Positions 1 through 6,479 are shown, counted from the first letter of the stretch. The stretch: 6,811 nt of DNA from Natronohydrobacter sp. (GCA_007118445.1 SKRP01000204.1:1-6811); one strand, 5' to 3'. The notes: generated by a model not told the origin, from the sequence alone. Program-made: numbers and translations.

Positions 1-1297
1 GATCGACCAGATTGGCCCCCAGCATCAGCGCACAGACCCCCACCGGCAAGGGCACCTGCGCCGCCGGCACCCGCCGATAGACCCACCAGAGCGCGAAAAG
101 CGGCAGGCAGAGCAGCCCGAACGTGCCCAGATAGCCCAGCCAGCCATATTGGCCGATCACGATCACCCACATGCCGTCCGAAATGGTGACGATCTCGCCT
201 GTCATCGGGTCGCGGATCAGGTTGCGGCCCCAGCCGCCCCAGCCGACCAGCGGCTTTTCCCAGGCATGAGCGAGCAGCAGATCCTCGTTGTCGAAGCGGA
301 ATTCCAGCGATTGCGCGCGCTCAGGCCGGGTCTGATAGAGATACTCGACCCAGGTCTGCGTCGGCACCAGCCCGGCACCGCGCAACAGCGGATAGACCAT
401 CGCGATACTCGCGAGCGCGGCCGCCACCCGCAGATGCATCCTGGCGCTGAAGAACACCACCAGCGGCGCAAGCGCAAGCAGGATCATGCGCGGCCCCATG
501 CTCTTGCACAGCCAGACCATGACCACCAGATAAAGCGCGATCAGCACCTTTTTCGTGCGCTCCTGCGGGATCGCCTCGCGCGCGAAATAGAGCGCTGAAA
601 CCGCACAAAGCACCGCGAAAAACGCCACCCAAAGCCCATGCGGCATGAAGACGATGGGGCGGAACCCGCCCTCGCGGATCATCTGGCCGAAATCATGCTG
701 GAAGAAGCCGTAGATCCAGATATGCAGCTGCGGGCTGACCCGCATCTCGAACAGCATCGGCACCGAATAGATCAGCCCGGCGATCACCAGCGCGCGCATC
801 ACCTCGATCAGCCCGGCTTCCGTGGCCAGCATCTGACGCGCCATGAAGAAGGGCAGGATCAGGATCAGCGACCGCACCAATGCTGATACCGAATCGTAGA
901 TCCCCATCCCCGGCAGGGTGACTTCTTCCTCGACCAGGATGCGCAGCCGACCATAATCCAGCCCGCCGAAATGCAGCGCATCGCTATTGGCAAAAACCGA
1001 GGCCACCGGGGCGAGCACCAGAAGCCCGGTCAGAAGCTTGCCAAGCACGCTCTCGGGCAAGAGCGAGAAACGCATTTTCAGCAGCATGACGCAGATGGCA
1101 AAGGCGGTCAGGTTCGAGATCGAATATTTGTCGAAAGCCGGGACCCTCGGCAGGTTGATCTCGGTCGCTTCCGGCAGCAGCATGTAGCCGCCCAGAATGG
1201 CCCAGATGAAAGCGCGTTCGGGCGGCATCTTGCGAAACATCCACATGATCGCCAGAGGCCAGAGCAGCAATACCAGATAGGCAATCGGATTCGGCAT
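1..1297 (-). CDS. O-antigen ligase/polymerase-like (Wzy) membrane protein, C-terminus cut by window edge
   Basis: Translating the minus strand from the ATG at 1297 gives 432 uninterrupted codons to the left edge, so the 3' end is missing. The protein is very hydrophobic, with about 11 likely membrane segments (roughly residues 3-21, 27-46, 62-80, 85-103, 136-154, 163-184, 220-240, 248-264, 270-285, 290-308, 375-405 and the end). A large polar loop (about 309-374) is followed by the block AHAWEKPLVGWGGWG (343-357) and then DGMWVIVIGQYGWLGYLG (374-391). This is the usual layout of the O-antigen ligase/Wzy polymerase superfamily: a periplasmic loop, a P-L-x-G-x-G element, then D-G-x-W and a G-x-x-G helix. 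It probably polymerises or ligates lipid-linked saccharide repeat units at the inner membrane. The ATG is the only possible start, because the five codons before it contain no start and are preceded by the amber stop of the upstream Wzz-like gene, in the same frame. A GGCGGGTGG stretch just upstream could serve as a weak ribosome site. Polymerase versus ligase cannot be decided from sequence. Confidence 0.85.
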   Translation of the reverse strand, partial: MPNPIAYLVLLLWPLAIMWMFRKMPPERAFIWAILGGYMLLPEATEINLPRVPAFDKYSISNLTAFAICVMLLKMRFSLLPESVLGKLLTGLLVLAPVASVFANSDALHFGGLDYGRLRILVEEEVTLPGMGIYDSVSALVRSLILILPFFMARQMLATEAGLIEVMRALVIAGLIYSVPMLFEMRVSPQLHIWIYGFFQHDFGQMIREGGFRPIVFMPHGLWVAFFAVLCAVSALYFAREAIPQERTKKVLIALYLVVMVWLCKSMGPRMILLALAPLVVFFSARMHLRVAAALASIAMVYPLLRGAGLVPTQTWVEYLYQTRPERAQSLEFRFDNEDLLLAHAWEKPLVGWGGWGRNLIRDPMTGEIVTISDGMWVIVIGQYGWLGYLGTFGLLCLPLFALWWVYRRVPAAQVPLPVGVCALMLGANLVD

Positions 1298-1312
1298 GAT
1301 CCACCCGCCCCG

Positions 1313-2596
1313 CTACATGCTCTGCTGTGACAGGAAAATGGCCGCCAGTGCCAGCACGAACAGACAGCCGCCCGCGATCCAGCCCAGCCAGGTCTTGCGC
1401 CGCTCGGACGGCAGCACCAGTTCCGGCAGCACCAGAACCGGCCGCATGCCCAGTTCGCGTTCGAGCTGACGGGCGCTGCGCAGCGCCGGGCGCAGCAACT
1501 CATAGGCAAAGGCCGCAACTACCCCGAGAATGATTCCGGTAACCGCCGCCATCATGACAGTCCGTTTGCGCGAACGCGAAATCGGATAGTCCGGCACAGT
1601 CGCTTCCTCGACCAGCTCGAAAGTGGCGCTGCGCTGATCCTCTTCCAGCCGCAAGGCAGCCTGTGCTGTGGCAACCTGACCCGACACGTCGCGAAGCCGG
1701 TCCTGCAGACGCGCCTCGCGTTCGGTCAGGATCGCCATTTCGCGCTCGGCCTCGGCGGCGCGGCGGAAAAAAGGCTCGAATTCCTCCTGTTGCGCGCGCA
1801 GCCGGTCAAGCTCTGCGCTGCGCCTGTTGACCTGGTCGCGCAGTGTCGCCTGCCGCCGCGGCGAGGTATTCTGCGCAACCAGCGTCTCCAGTTCGGTTTC
1901 CGCAGCGGTGATATCGCGCCGTGCGTCCTGGATATCCGTGATGATCTGGCCCAGTTCGGTGCGGCGTAAATCGACACCATAGGACAGAACATCATGATTC
2001 TGTCTTGAAAATTCGCGCGCTTCCTGTTGCAGGGCGCGCAGGTCACTGATCAGGCGGCTCTGCTCGACCTCGACGAATTGCAATGTCTCGCGCGCGCGGG
2101 CCGTCCGACTGGCCCCGGTTTCGGCGATAACCATTTCCGCCAGTTCATTGGCGATGGCCGCCGATTTCGGACCGGAATCCGCCCGCACCATGATGATCAT
2201 CGAGGCCAGCGAGCCGTCCGAGCCGAAACCGACAGCGACCGCCGCCTGCGAAATCAGCGTGATCGCATTGCGCATCAACTCGGCCCGTTCCTGCGCGGGC
2301 TGCCCGACAAACATCTCGTAATCATCGGCAATGCGCAGCATGGTCTCGCGCGAGGTCAGACGCTGCTCGATCAGCTGCATCAGCCGCGCGGCATTGCCGG
2401 TGCTGGAACTGCGCACGGCATCATCGGACACAGCCTCGACCCGCGTCGAGAGCACGGCAATCGCCTGATAGACCGGGACCGAGCGCAGCGCCACCAGCAC
2501 TCCCAACAGCAACGCGATACCCAGTGCCAGCACAATAAGCGCCATGCGGCGGCGCAGGAAATCGCGCAATTCCTGAAAGGACTGGATCGGGCCCAT
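1313..2596 (-). CDS. Wzz/GumC-like polysaccharide co-polymerase (chain-length determinant)
   Basis: From ATG 2596 the protein is 427 residues. An N-terminal Wzz-type segment (SFQELRDFLRRR, about 6-17) leads into membrane helix 1 (about 18-37). A periplasmic domain follows, with long charged heptad-like stretches (about 165-325) expected to form coiled coil. Then comes ATVPDYPISRSRKR (332-345), the proline-containing motif typical before the second helix of co-polymerases, and helix 2 (about 346-366). No kinase domain is fused; a separate CpsD-like gene lies directly upstream, so this is a split co-polymerase/ATPase arrangement. The family sets the length of exopolysaccharide or O-antigen chains together with a Wzy polymerase, whose candidate gene starts 15 bp downstream. 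Unusually, a third hydrophobic segment (about 404-422, WLGWIAGGCLFVLALAAIFL) ends the protein. Start choice is uncertain: a GTG at 2629 directly abuts the TGA of the previous gene and would add 11 residues. I prefer ATG 2596 because the recognisable domain starts there and a GAAGTGAG stretch precedes it. Confidence 0.88.
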   Translation of the reverse strand: MGPIQSFQELRDFLRRRMALIVLALGIALLLGVLVALRSVPVYQAIAVLSTRVEAVSDDAVRSSSTGNAARLMQLIEQRLTSRETMLRIADDYEMFVGQPAQERAELMRNAITLISQAAVAVGFGSDGSLASMIIMVRADSGPKSAAIANELAEMVIAETGASRTARARETLQFVEVEQSRLISDLRALQQEAREFSRQNHDVLSYGVDLRRTELGQIITDIQDARRDITAAETELETLVAQNTSPRRQATLRDQVNRRSAELDRLRAQQEEFEPFFRRAAEAEREMAILTEREARLQDRLRDVSGQVATAQAALRLEEDQRSATFELVEEATVPDYPISRSRKRTVMMAAVTGIILGVVAAFAYELLRPALRSARQLERELGMRPVLVLPELVLPSERRKTWLGWIAGGCLFVLALAAIFLSQQSM

Positions 2597-2629
2597 GAAA
2601 TCTTTACTCACTTCTACGCTGAGGTGCAC

Positions 2630-3499
2630 TCAGATCGGATCGGCACCTGTGTAATTATTGAGGATAACCCCCAGAAATTCGGTCTGTCCGCTCAGCAACC
2701 GCTCGCAGGCCGTGATTTCATCCGCTTTTGTGCGATGGCTGTCTGCTGTCATCAGGACAGCATCAAGATGGCTGCAGATTTCAAGCGCGGCATCGCCGTC
2801 CAGCAAGGCTGGCAGGTCGCATATGATCATGTCGGGGGCGTAATTGTCGGTCAGTTCACCAAGCGTGGTGACGAGGTCTTCGGGCGCGATGCCGCCCGGC
2901 GCGTCTGATGCGGGAATGCCGGGTGCCAGCGCCACGCGCGCGGCCAGTCTGCGCAGAAATGCCTCGGGCGGAACTTCGCCGCTGAGCATGTCCTGAACGG
3001 GCCGCTCGGTGGCAATCTCGAAATAGCGATGCAATGCGGGCGCGCGCAGATTCAGGTCCATCGCGATCACCCGCAAGTCACCGCGCCGGGCCAGCGCCGC
3101 AACCAGACCCGCTGCCGCGAAACTCGACCCTGTGCCGGTTTTCGGGCCGGTGATGCCCAGGGTCACCATGTCGCGGTTGCGAAACCGCTGCACCAGCTGC
3201 GTGCGCAGCAGATCGAAGCGCGACACGATGCCGGATTCGAGGGCCATCGCATTGAACTGCCGTATCGCCGGATCGGAAGCGGGATCGGGCTGACAGCGCG
3301 CAAGCGCTTCCCAGTTGGCGTCGATCACGGCCTGCCGCTGGGCGCTGCGCGCACGGCCCTGCCCGGCCCGGCGCATTTCGCGATGGCCTGACAAAGCCAG
3401 CACACGCCGCCCCTGCACCGGATCGCGCCCGGTCCGGTCACTCGTGGTGACAGGCTCGGCAGAGCTCATCAGCTTTTCCAGACGCCGCGTATCAACCAT
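2630..3499 (-). CDS. CpsD/CapB-like P-loop ATPase of exopolysaccharide synthesis, degenerate Walker A
   Basis: This 289-residue cytoplasmic protein has the MinD/ParA-type fold of bacterial tyrosine (BY) kinases. A polar N-terminal extension (about 1-88) is followed by FDLLRTQL (95-102), resembling the LRT segment before the family's P-loop. The Walker A region is GITGPKTGTGSSF (115-127), Walker A' is VIAMDLNLRAP (144-154, Asp148) and Walker B is MIICDLPALLDGDA (224-237, Asp228). The fold signatures are clear, but the P-loop lysine of the usual G-x-G-K-S/T is Ser125 (codon TCG, 3127-3125). The C-terminus ends NNYTGADPI, with no tyrosine cluster. Family knowledge says BY-kinases phosphorylate their own tyrosine tail and act with a Wzz-type partner, which is encoded next. 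Kinase activity here is therefore doubtful. The ATG at 3499 is chosen because AGGTGG lies just upstream and the AT-rich in-frame extension to 3646 looks non-coding. It is the likely first gene of the operon. Confidence 0.85.
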   Translation of the reverse strand: MVDTRRLEKLMSSAEPVTTSDRTGRDPVQGRRVLALSGHREMRRAGQGRARSAQRQAVIDANWEALARCQPDPASDPAIRQFNAMALESGIVSRFDLLRTQLVQRFRNRDMVTLGITGPKTGTGSSFAAAGLVAALARRGDLRVIAMDLNLRAPALHRYFEIATERPVQDMLSGEVPPEAFLRRLAARVALAPGIPASDAPGGIAPEDLVTTLGELTDNYAPDMIICDLPALLDGDAALEICSHLDAVLMTADSHRTKADEITACERLLSGQTEFLGVILNNYTGADPI

Positions 3500-3502
3500 G
3501 CA

Positions 3503-3509
3503 CCCACCT
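3503..3509 (-). promoter_or_regulatory. Ribosome binding site fixing the start of the CpsD-like gene
   Basis: On the minus strand AGGTGGG lies four to seven bases before the ATG at 3499. It is the best Shine-Dalgarno match in this leader, and it supports the short start over the 49-codon in-frame extension beginning at 3646. Confidence 0.6.
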
Positions 3510-3516
3510 GAGTTCA

Positions 3517-3539
3517 GATCCCCGATCGTTGCGGGGATT
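3517..3539 (-). promoter_or_regulatory. Short hairpin in the 5' leader of the exopolysaccharide operon
   Basis: ATCCCCG (3518-3524) is complementary to CGGGGAT (3532-3538), giving a 7-bp stem around a 7-base loop. A further G-T wobble pair sits at 3517/3539. It lies just upstream of the ribosome site of the CpsD-like gene. No run of T follows, so it does not look like an intrinsic terminator. It may be a leader hairpin affecting translation or mRNA stability, or an operator. Function is not shown. Confidence 0.4.
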
Positions 3540-3540
3540 G

Positions 3541-3604
3541 TTTCCAGCTCATCATGTTTTATCAGGTTTTGAAGCGGTTTGACGACGAATTTAAGGCAAA
3601 ACCA
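3541..3604 (-). promoter_or_regulatory. AT-rich region with phased A-tracts, likely promoter zone of the exopolysaccharide operon
   Basis: The 60 bases 3541-3600 contain 23 G or C (38%), far below the surrounding genes. T-tracts on the plus strand (A-tracts on the coding strand) at 3557-3560, 3567-3570, 3578-3580 and 3590-3592 are spaced about 10 to 12 bp apart, a pattern that bends DNA. GATAAA (minus strand) and TTAAAT are possible -10 elements, but neither has a convincing -35 at 16-18 bp. I therefore place the promoter here only as a zone. Confidence 0.4.
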
Positions 3605-3647
3605 TGGCGCAGGCCAGAGCAGGGCTTCAAAACTGCGCGACATCAAG

Positions 3648-3669
3648 GCCCCGATTGCAAAGCAGGGGC
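3648..3669 (-). terminator. Terminator-like hairpin after lolA
   Basis: GCCCC (3648-3652) pairs with GGGGC (3665-3669), and inside the loop TGC (3656-3658) can pair with GCA (3662-3664). This gives about eight base pairs with a three-base bulge. It begins nine bases after the lolA stop codon. Only CTTGATGT follows in the direction of transcription, so the U-tract is poor. It could be a weak terminator or an mRNA 3' end-stabilising hairpin. Confidence 0.35.
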
Positions 3670-3678
3670 GCGATGCTC

Positions 3679-4284
3679 CTAGCGGCGACGGGCATCCATC
3701 TCTGCGGTGATGTTGAAAAGGCGCGCGGCGAGCTCCCCCCCAAAGGTCATATTGCCCAGAATGACCGTGGTCTCAGCGCCGGAATCATCGCGGATGACCC
3801 ATTGACGCAATTCGGTCGGATTTGCCGAGAACACCAGTCGGATCGATCCGTATTGCGGATTGTCGGGATCCTGCGCGACGACACTGGTGGTGGTGCCGTC
3901 ATCTGTATGCCCGACCACCATACGGCGGTTGGAGAAATCGACATTGCTCTCCAGGATCAGGTTCAGCGGTGTCTGGCGCAACGGATACTGGTTCGGACCC
4001 TGATTGGAACGGGCGTCAAAAATCGCGACCTGTCCGCCGCCGGCCATCACCAGTGACCGGTCCGGCGGGTCATATTCAAAGCGCACTCGCCCCGGCCTGC
4101 GCATATAGATCCGTCCGGTCGAGATAGTCCCGTCCGGATTGATCTGCGTGAAATCCCCCTGTGCTGTCGAGAACCCATTGAAGTAACGTGATATTTCCGA
4201 CAGCGGGATGCGTTGTGCTGCTGCCTGGCTGGCGAACAACACCGCGGGCAGGGTGAGCAGAAGTTTTCGGCGCGACAGATACAT
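3679..4284 (-). CDS. lolA: LolA-family periplasmic outer-membrane lipoprotein carrier
   Basis: The 201-residue product starts with a classical signal peptide: basic n-region MYLSRRK, hydrophobic LLLTLPAVLFAS, then QAAAQ with likely cleavage after the AAA near residue 23. The mature part shows LolA features: GDFTQINPDGTISTGRIY (43-60), RPGRVRFEYDPP (63-74), a QYPLRQTPLNLILE segment (99-112) and a late beta-strand run to about 180. Length is normal for the family. LolA receives lipoproteins from the inner-membrane LolCDE transporter and carries them across the periplasm to the outer membrane. ATG 4284 is chosen because it gives the best signal peptide. No good Shine-Dalgarno sequence precedes it, and an in-frame GTG at 4293 is no better placed. 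It stands alone, 143 bp after fadH and 179 bp before the exopolysaccharide operon. A LolA-like paralogue with a different cargo cannot be excluded. Confidence 0.88.
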   Translation of the reverse strand: MYLSRRKLLLTLPAVLFASQAAAQRIPLSEISRYFNGFSTAQGDFTQINPDGTISTGRIYMRRPGRVRFEYDPPDRSLVMAGGGQVAIFDARSNQGPNQYPLRQTPLNLILESNVDFSNRRMVVGHTDDGTTTSVVAQDPDNPQYGSIRLVFSANPTELRQWVIRDDSGAETTVILGNMTFGGELAARLFNITAEMDARRR

Positions 4285-4303
4285 GGCACACACATAGCGG
4301 TTT

Positions 4304-4318
4304 TTTCGCGCCGCGAAA
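4304..4318. repeat. 15-bp palindrome upstream of lolA
   Basis: TTTCGCG (4304-4310) and CGCGAAA (4312-4318) are perfect inverted copies around a single central base. The centre lies 27 bases before the lolA ATG, where a regulator could block transcription or a hairpin could form in the leader. No T-run follows on the lolA strand (it reads A's), so it is not an intrinsic terminator for leftward transcription. Confidence 0.45.
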
Positions 4319-4390
4319 GTCAGGATTTGATCACCGGCAGAACACAAGGCAGAGAGTTGCCGATATCAACGCAAGTCGGGCCTGACCCGG

Positions 4391-4412
4391 GGTGCGTGCC
4401 ATGGCACGCACC
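4391..4412. repeat. Perfect 22-bp palindrome after fadH, terminator or REP-like element
   Basis: GGTGCGTGCCA (4391-4401) is followed directly by its exact reverse complement TGGCACGCACC (4402-4412). In RNA this forms a stem of about nine pairs with a four-base loop. It begins 15 bases after the fadH stop. A smaller CGGG/CCCG hairpin (about 4378-4390) sits beside it. No U-tract follows on the fadH strand. Possible roles are a terminator lacking a U-tract, a 3' stabilising hairpin, or a member of a dispersed intergenic repeat family. The GGTGCG...CGCACC form resembles intergenic palindromes I recall from other proteobacteria, which is memory and not a search result. Confidence 0.55.
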
Positions 4413-4427
4413 TTACATCAGGGCAGG

Positions 4428-6443
4428 CTACAAGGCTGCGGCGATACGCGCGCCCTGATCGATCGCACGTTTCGCGTCGAGCTCGGCTGCCACATCCGCG
4501 CCACCGATCACATGCAGCCGCATTCCCTGCGCTGCAAGCGGATCGACCAGATCGCGCAGCGGTTCCTGCCCGGTGCACAGGATGATGCTATCCGCTGCAA
4601 GCAGGTCTTCCTGCCCGTCACGTGCCACGATCATCCCCTCGGGCGTGATGCGCCGGTATTCCAGCCCGCCCAGCATTTTCACGCTCTTTGCGGCCAGCGC
4701 GGCGCGGTGAATCCAGCCAGTGGTCTTGCCCAGCCCCTTGCCGGGTTTGCCCGCCTTGCGCTGGACCAGCGTCACCTGCCGCGCGGGCGCTTCAGGTTTC
4801 GGGCCTGCGGGGGCTAGCCCGCCCGGAGCCTCGGCAGGGTCGGCCACCCCCCATTCGCGCTGCCAGAGCGCCAGATCCTCGGTGGGGCTTTTGCCCTGAT
4901 GGGTCAGGTATTCAGCCACGTCAAAGCCGATCCCGCCTGCACCCACGACCAGCGCGCGCGCGCCCACCGGGGCCTTGCCGCGCAGCACATCGATATAGCG
5001 CAGCACATGGGGCGCGTCCTGACCCTTGATCTGCGGATCTCGCGGCGTGACGCCGGTGGCAAGGATGACCGCGTCGAACCCGGCCAGCAGCTCGGGTGTG
5101 GCGCGGGTGTTCAGGCGCAGATCAACCGAGGATCGCGCGATCTGGCCCGTGAACCAGTCCACCAGCCCGTGAAATTCTTCCTTGCCGGGGATCACGCGGG
5201 CCATGTTCAACTGCCCGCCGATCTGATCGTCGGCGTCGAACAGCGTGACCTTGTGGCCGCGCTGATCGGCCACGAGTGCGGCCATCAGACCGGCCGGACC
5301 CGCGCCCACGACGGCGATGGATTTGGGTGCATCCGTGGGGGTGTAATTCAGTTCCGTCTCATGACAGGCACGCGGATTGACCAGACAGGAGGAAATCCTG
5401 CCCTGAAACGTGTGGTCCAGACAGGCTTGATTGCAGGCGATGCAGGGCGCGATGTCCGCCGCCGCTCCGCGCGCGGCCTTGGCCACGAAATCGGGATCGG
5501 CAAGGAAGGGCCGTGCCATCGAGACCATATCGGCGGCCCCGCCCGCAAGCAGGCCCTCGGCCACTTCGGGCGTGTTGATCCGGTTCGAGGTGATCAGTGG
5601 CACGCCCACCTTGCCCATCAGCTTGCGCGTGACCCAGGCCCAGCCCGCGCGCGGGACGGAAGTGGCGATGGTGGGCACGCGGGCTTCGTGCCAGCCGATG
5701 CCAGTGTTCAGGATCGTGGCCCCGGCTGCCTCGATGGCTTGGGCAAGTTGCACGACCTCGTCAAAATTCTGCCCGCCGGGGACCAGATCAATCAGCGAGA
5801 TGCGGTAGATCAGGATGAATTCGCGCCCGACCCCTTCGCGCACGCGGCGGACGATCTCTACGGGCAGGCGCATGCGGTTTTCATAGCTGCCGCCCCAGCG
5901 ATCCGTGCGGTGATTGGTGGCCGCGCAGAGGAACTGGTTGATGAAATACCCCTCGGAGCCCATGATCTCGACCCCGTCATAACCCGCTTCCTGCGCGTGC
6001 AGGGCAGAGGTCACGATATCTGCGATCTGTTTCTCGATCCCGGCCTCATCCAATTCGCGCGGCTTGAAGGGGGAAATCGGGGATTTGATCGCCGAAGGGG
6101 CCACGCAATCGGGGCCGTAGGCGTAGCGGCCCGCATGCAGGATCTGCATCGCGATCTTGCCACCCTCGGCATGGACGCGATCGGTGACAGAGCGGTGATT
6201 GGCGATGTCCTGACCCGAGTAAAGACCCGCCGCTCCGGGGAACACGCCGCCCTCTGGGTTCGGGGCCATGCCGCCGGTGACGATCAGCGCCACCTGACCG
6301 CGCGCGCGTTCGGTGTAATATTCCGCGACCCGGCCCCAGTCGCCACGTTCTTCCAGCCCGGTATGCATGGACCCCATGAGCACGCGGTTTTTCAGCGTGG
6401 TGAAGCCCAGATCAAGGGGGGCGAGCAGATGGGGGTAGGGCAT
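4428..6443 (-). CDS. fadH: NADPH-dependent 2,4-dienoyl-CoA reductase (FadH)
   Basis: The 671-residue protein matches the size and layout of E. coli FadH. Residues 1-330 form an old-yellow-enzyme TIM barrel that binds FMN, starting with LDLGFTTLKNRVLMGSMHTGLEE-type sequence. The catalytic Tyr166 (MGSEGYFINQ) and His252 (GIGWHEARVPT) are present. The 4Fe-4S cysteines are Cys334, Cys337, Cys341 and Cys353. The FAD-binding motif is GAGPAG (380-385) and the NADPH-binding motif GAGGIG (501-506). KPGKGLGKTTGWIHR (566-580) is a conserved late block. The enzyme reduces 2,4-dienoyl-CoA esters so that unsaturated fatty acids with even-numbered double bonds can enter beta-oxidation. It acts in the cytoplasm, moving electrons from NADPH through FAD and the Fe-S cluster to FMN. 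The start is ATG 6443, preceded by AAGGA with an 8-base spacer. Trimethylamine dehydrogenase relatives share the architecture, but the residue positions fit FadH closely. No defects are visible. Confidence 0.96.
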   Translation of the reverse strand: MPYPHLLAPLDLGFTTLKNRVLMGSMHTGLEERGDWGRVAEYYTERARGQVALIVTGGMAPNPEGGVFPGAAGLYSGQDIANHRSVTDRVHAEGGKIAMQILHAGRYAYGPDCVAPSAIKSPISPFKPRELDEAGIEKQIADIVTSALHAQEAGYDGVEIMGSEGYFINQFLCAATNHRTDRWGGSYENRMRLPVEIVRRVREGVGREFILIYRISLIDLVPGGQNFDEVVQLAQAIEAAGATILNTGIGWHEARVPTIATSVPRAGWAWVTRKLMGKVGVPLITSNRINTPEVAEGLLAGGAADMVSMARPFLADPDFVAKAARGAAADIAPCIACNQACLDHTFQGRISSCLVNPRACHETELNYTPTDAPKSIAVVGAGPAGLMAALVADQRGHKVTLFDADDQIGGQLNMARVIPGKEEFHGLVDWFTGQIARSSVDLRLNTRATPELLAGFDAVILATGVTPRDPQIKGQDAPHVLRYIDVLRGKAPVGARALVVGAGGIGFDVAEYLTHQGKSPTEDLALWQREWGVADPAEAPGGLAPAGPKPEAPARQVTLVQRKAGKPGKGLGKTTGWIHRAALAAKSVKMLGGLEYRRITPEGMIVARDGQEDLLAADSIILCTGQEPLRDLVDPLAAQGMRLHVIGGADVAAELDAKRAIDQGARIAAAL

Positions 6444-6451
6444 TGGGGTCG

Positions 6452-6456
6452 TCCTT
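6452..6456 (-). promoter_or_regulatory. Ribosome binding site of fadH
   Basis: AAGGA on the minus strand lies eight bases before the ATG at 6443, and it is the clearest Shine-Dalgarno sequence in the window. Confidence 0.65.
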
Positions 6457-6479
6457 GCTTCTGGCTCAGGTCTGGGGCG

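Noticed and set aside
2027..2908. A 293-codon plus-strand open frame
   Set aside because: It spans the junction of the ATPase and Wzz-like genes on the opposite strand, and its composition is that of a shadow frame.
3600..3630. A possible sigma-54 promoter (TGG...TTTTGC, minus strand)
   Set aside because: The distance between the GG and GC elements does not fit the fixed -24/-12 spacing.
3500..3646. A 49-codon N-terminal extension of the CpsD-like protein
   Set aside because: It crosses an AT-rich non-coding-looking region, has no good ribosome site, and the downstream ATG at 3499 has one.
4285..4347. A 21-residue N-terminal extension of LolA
   Set aside because: It would put a charged stretch before the signal peptide and disrupt its classical form.
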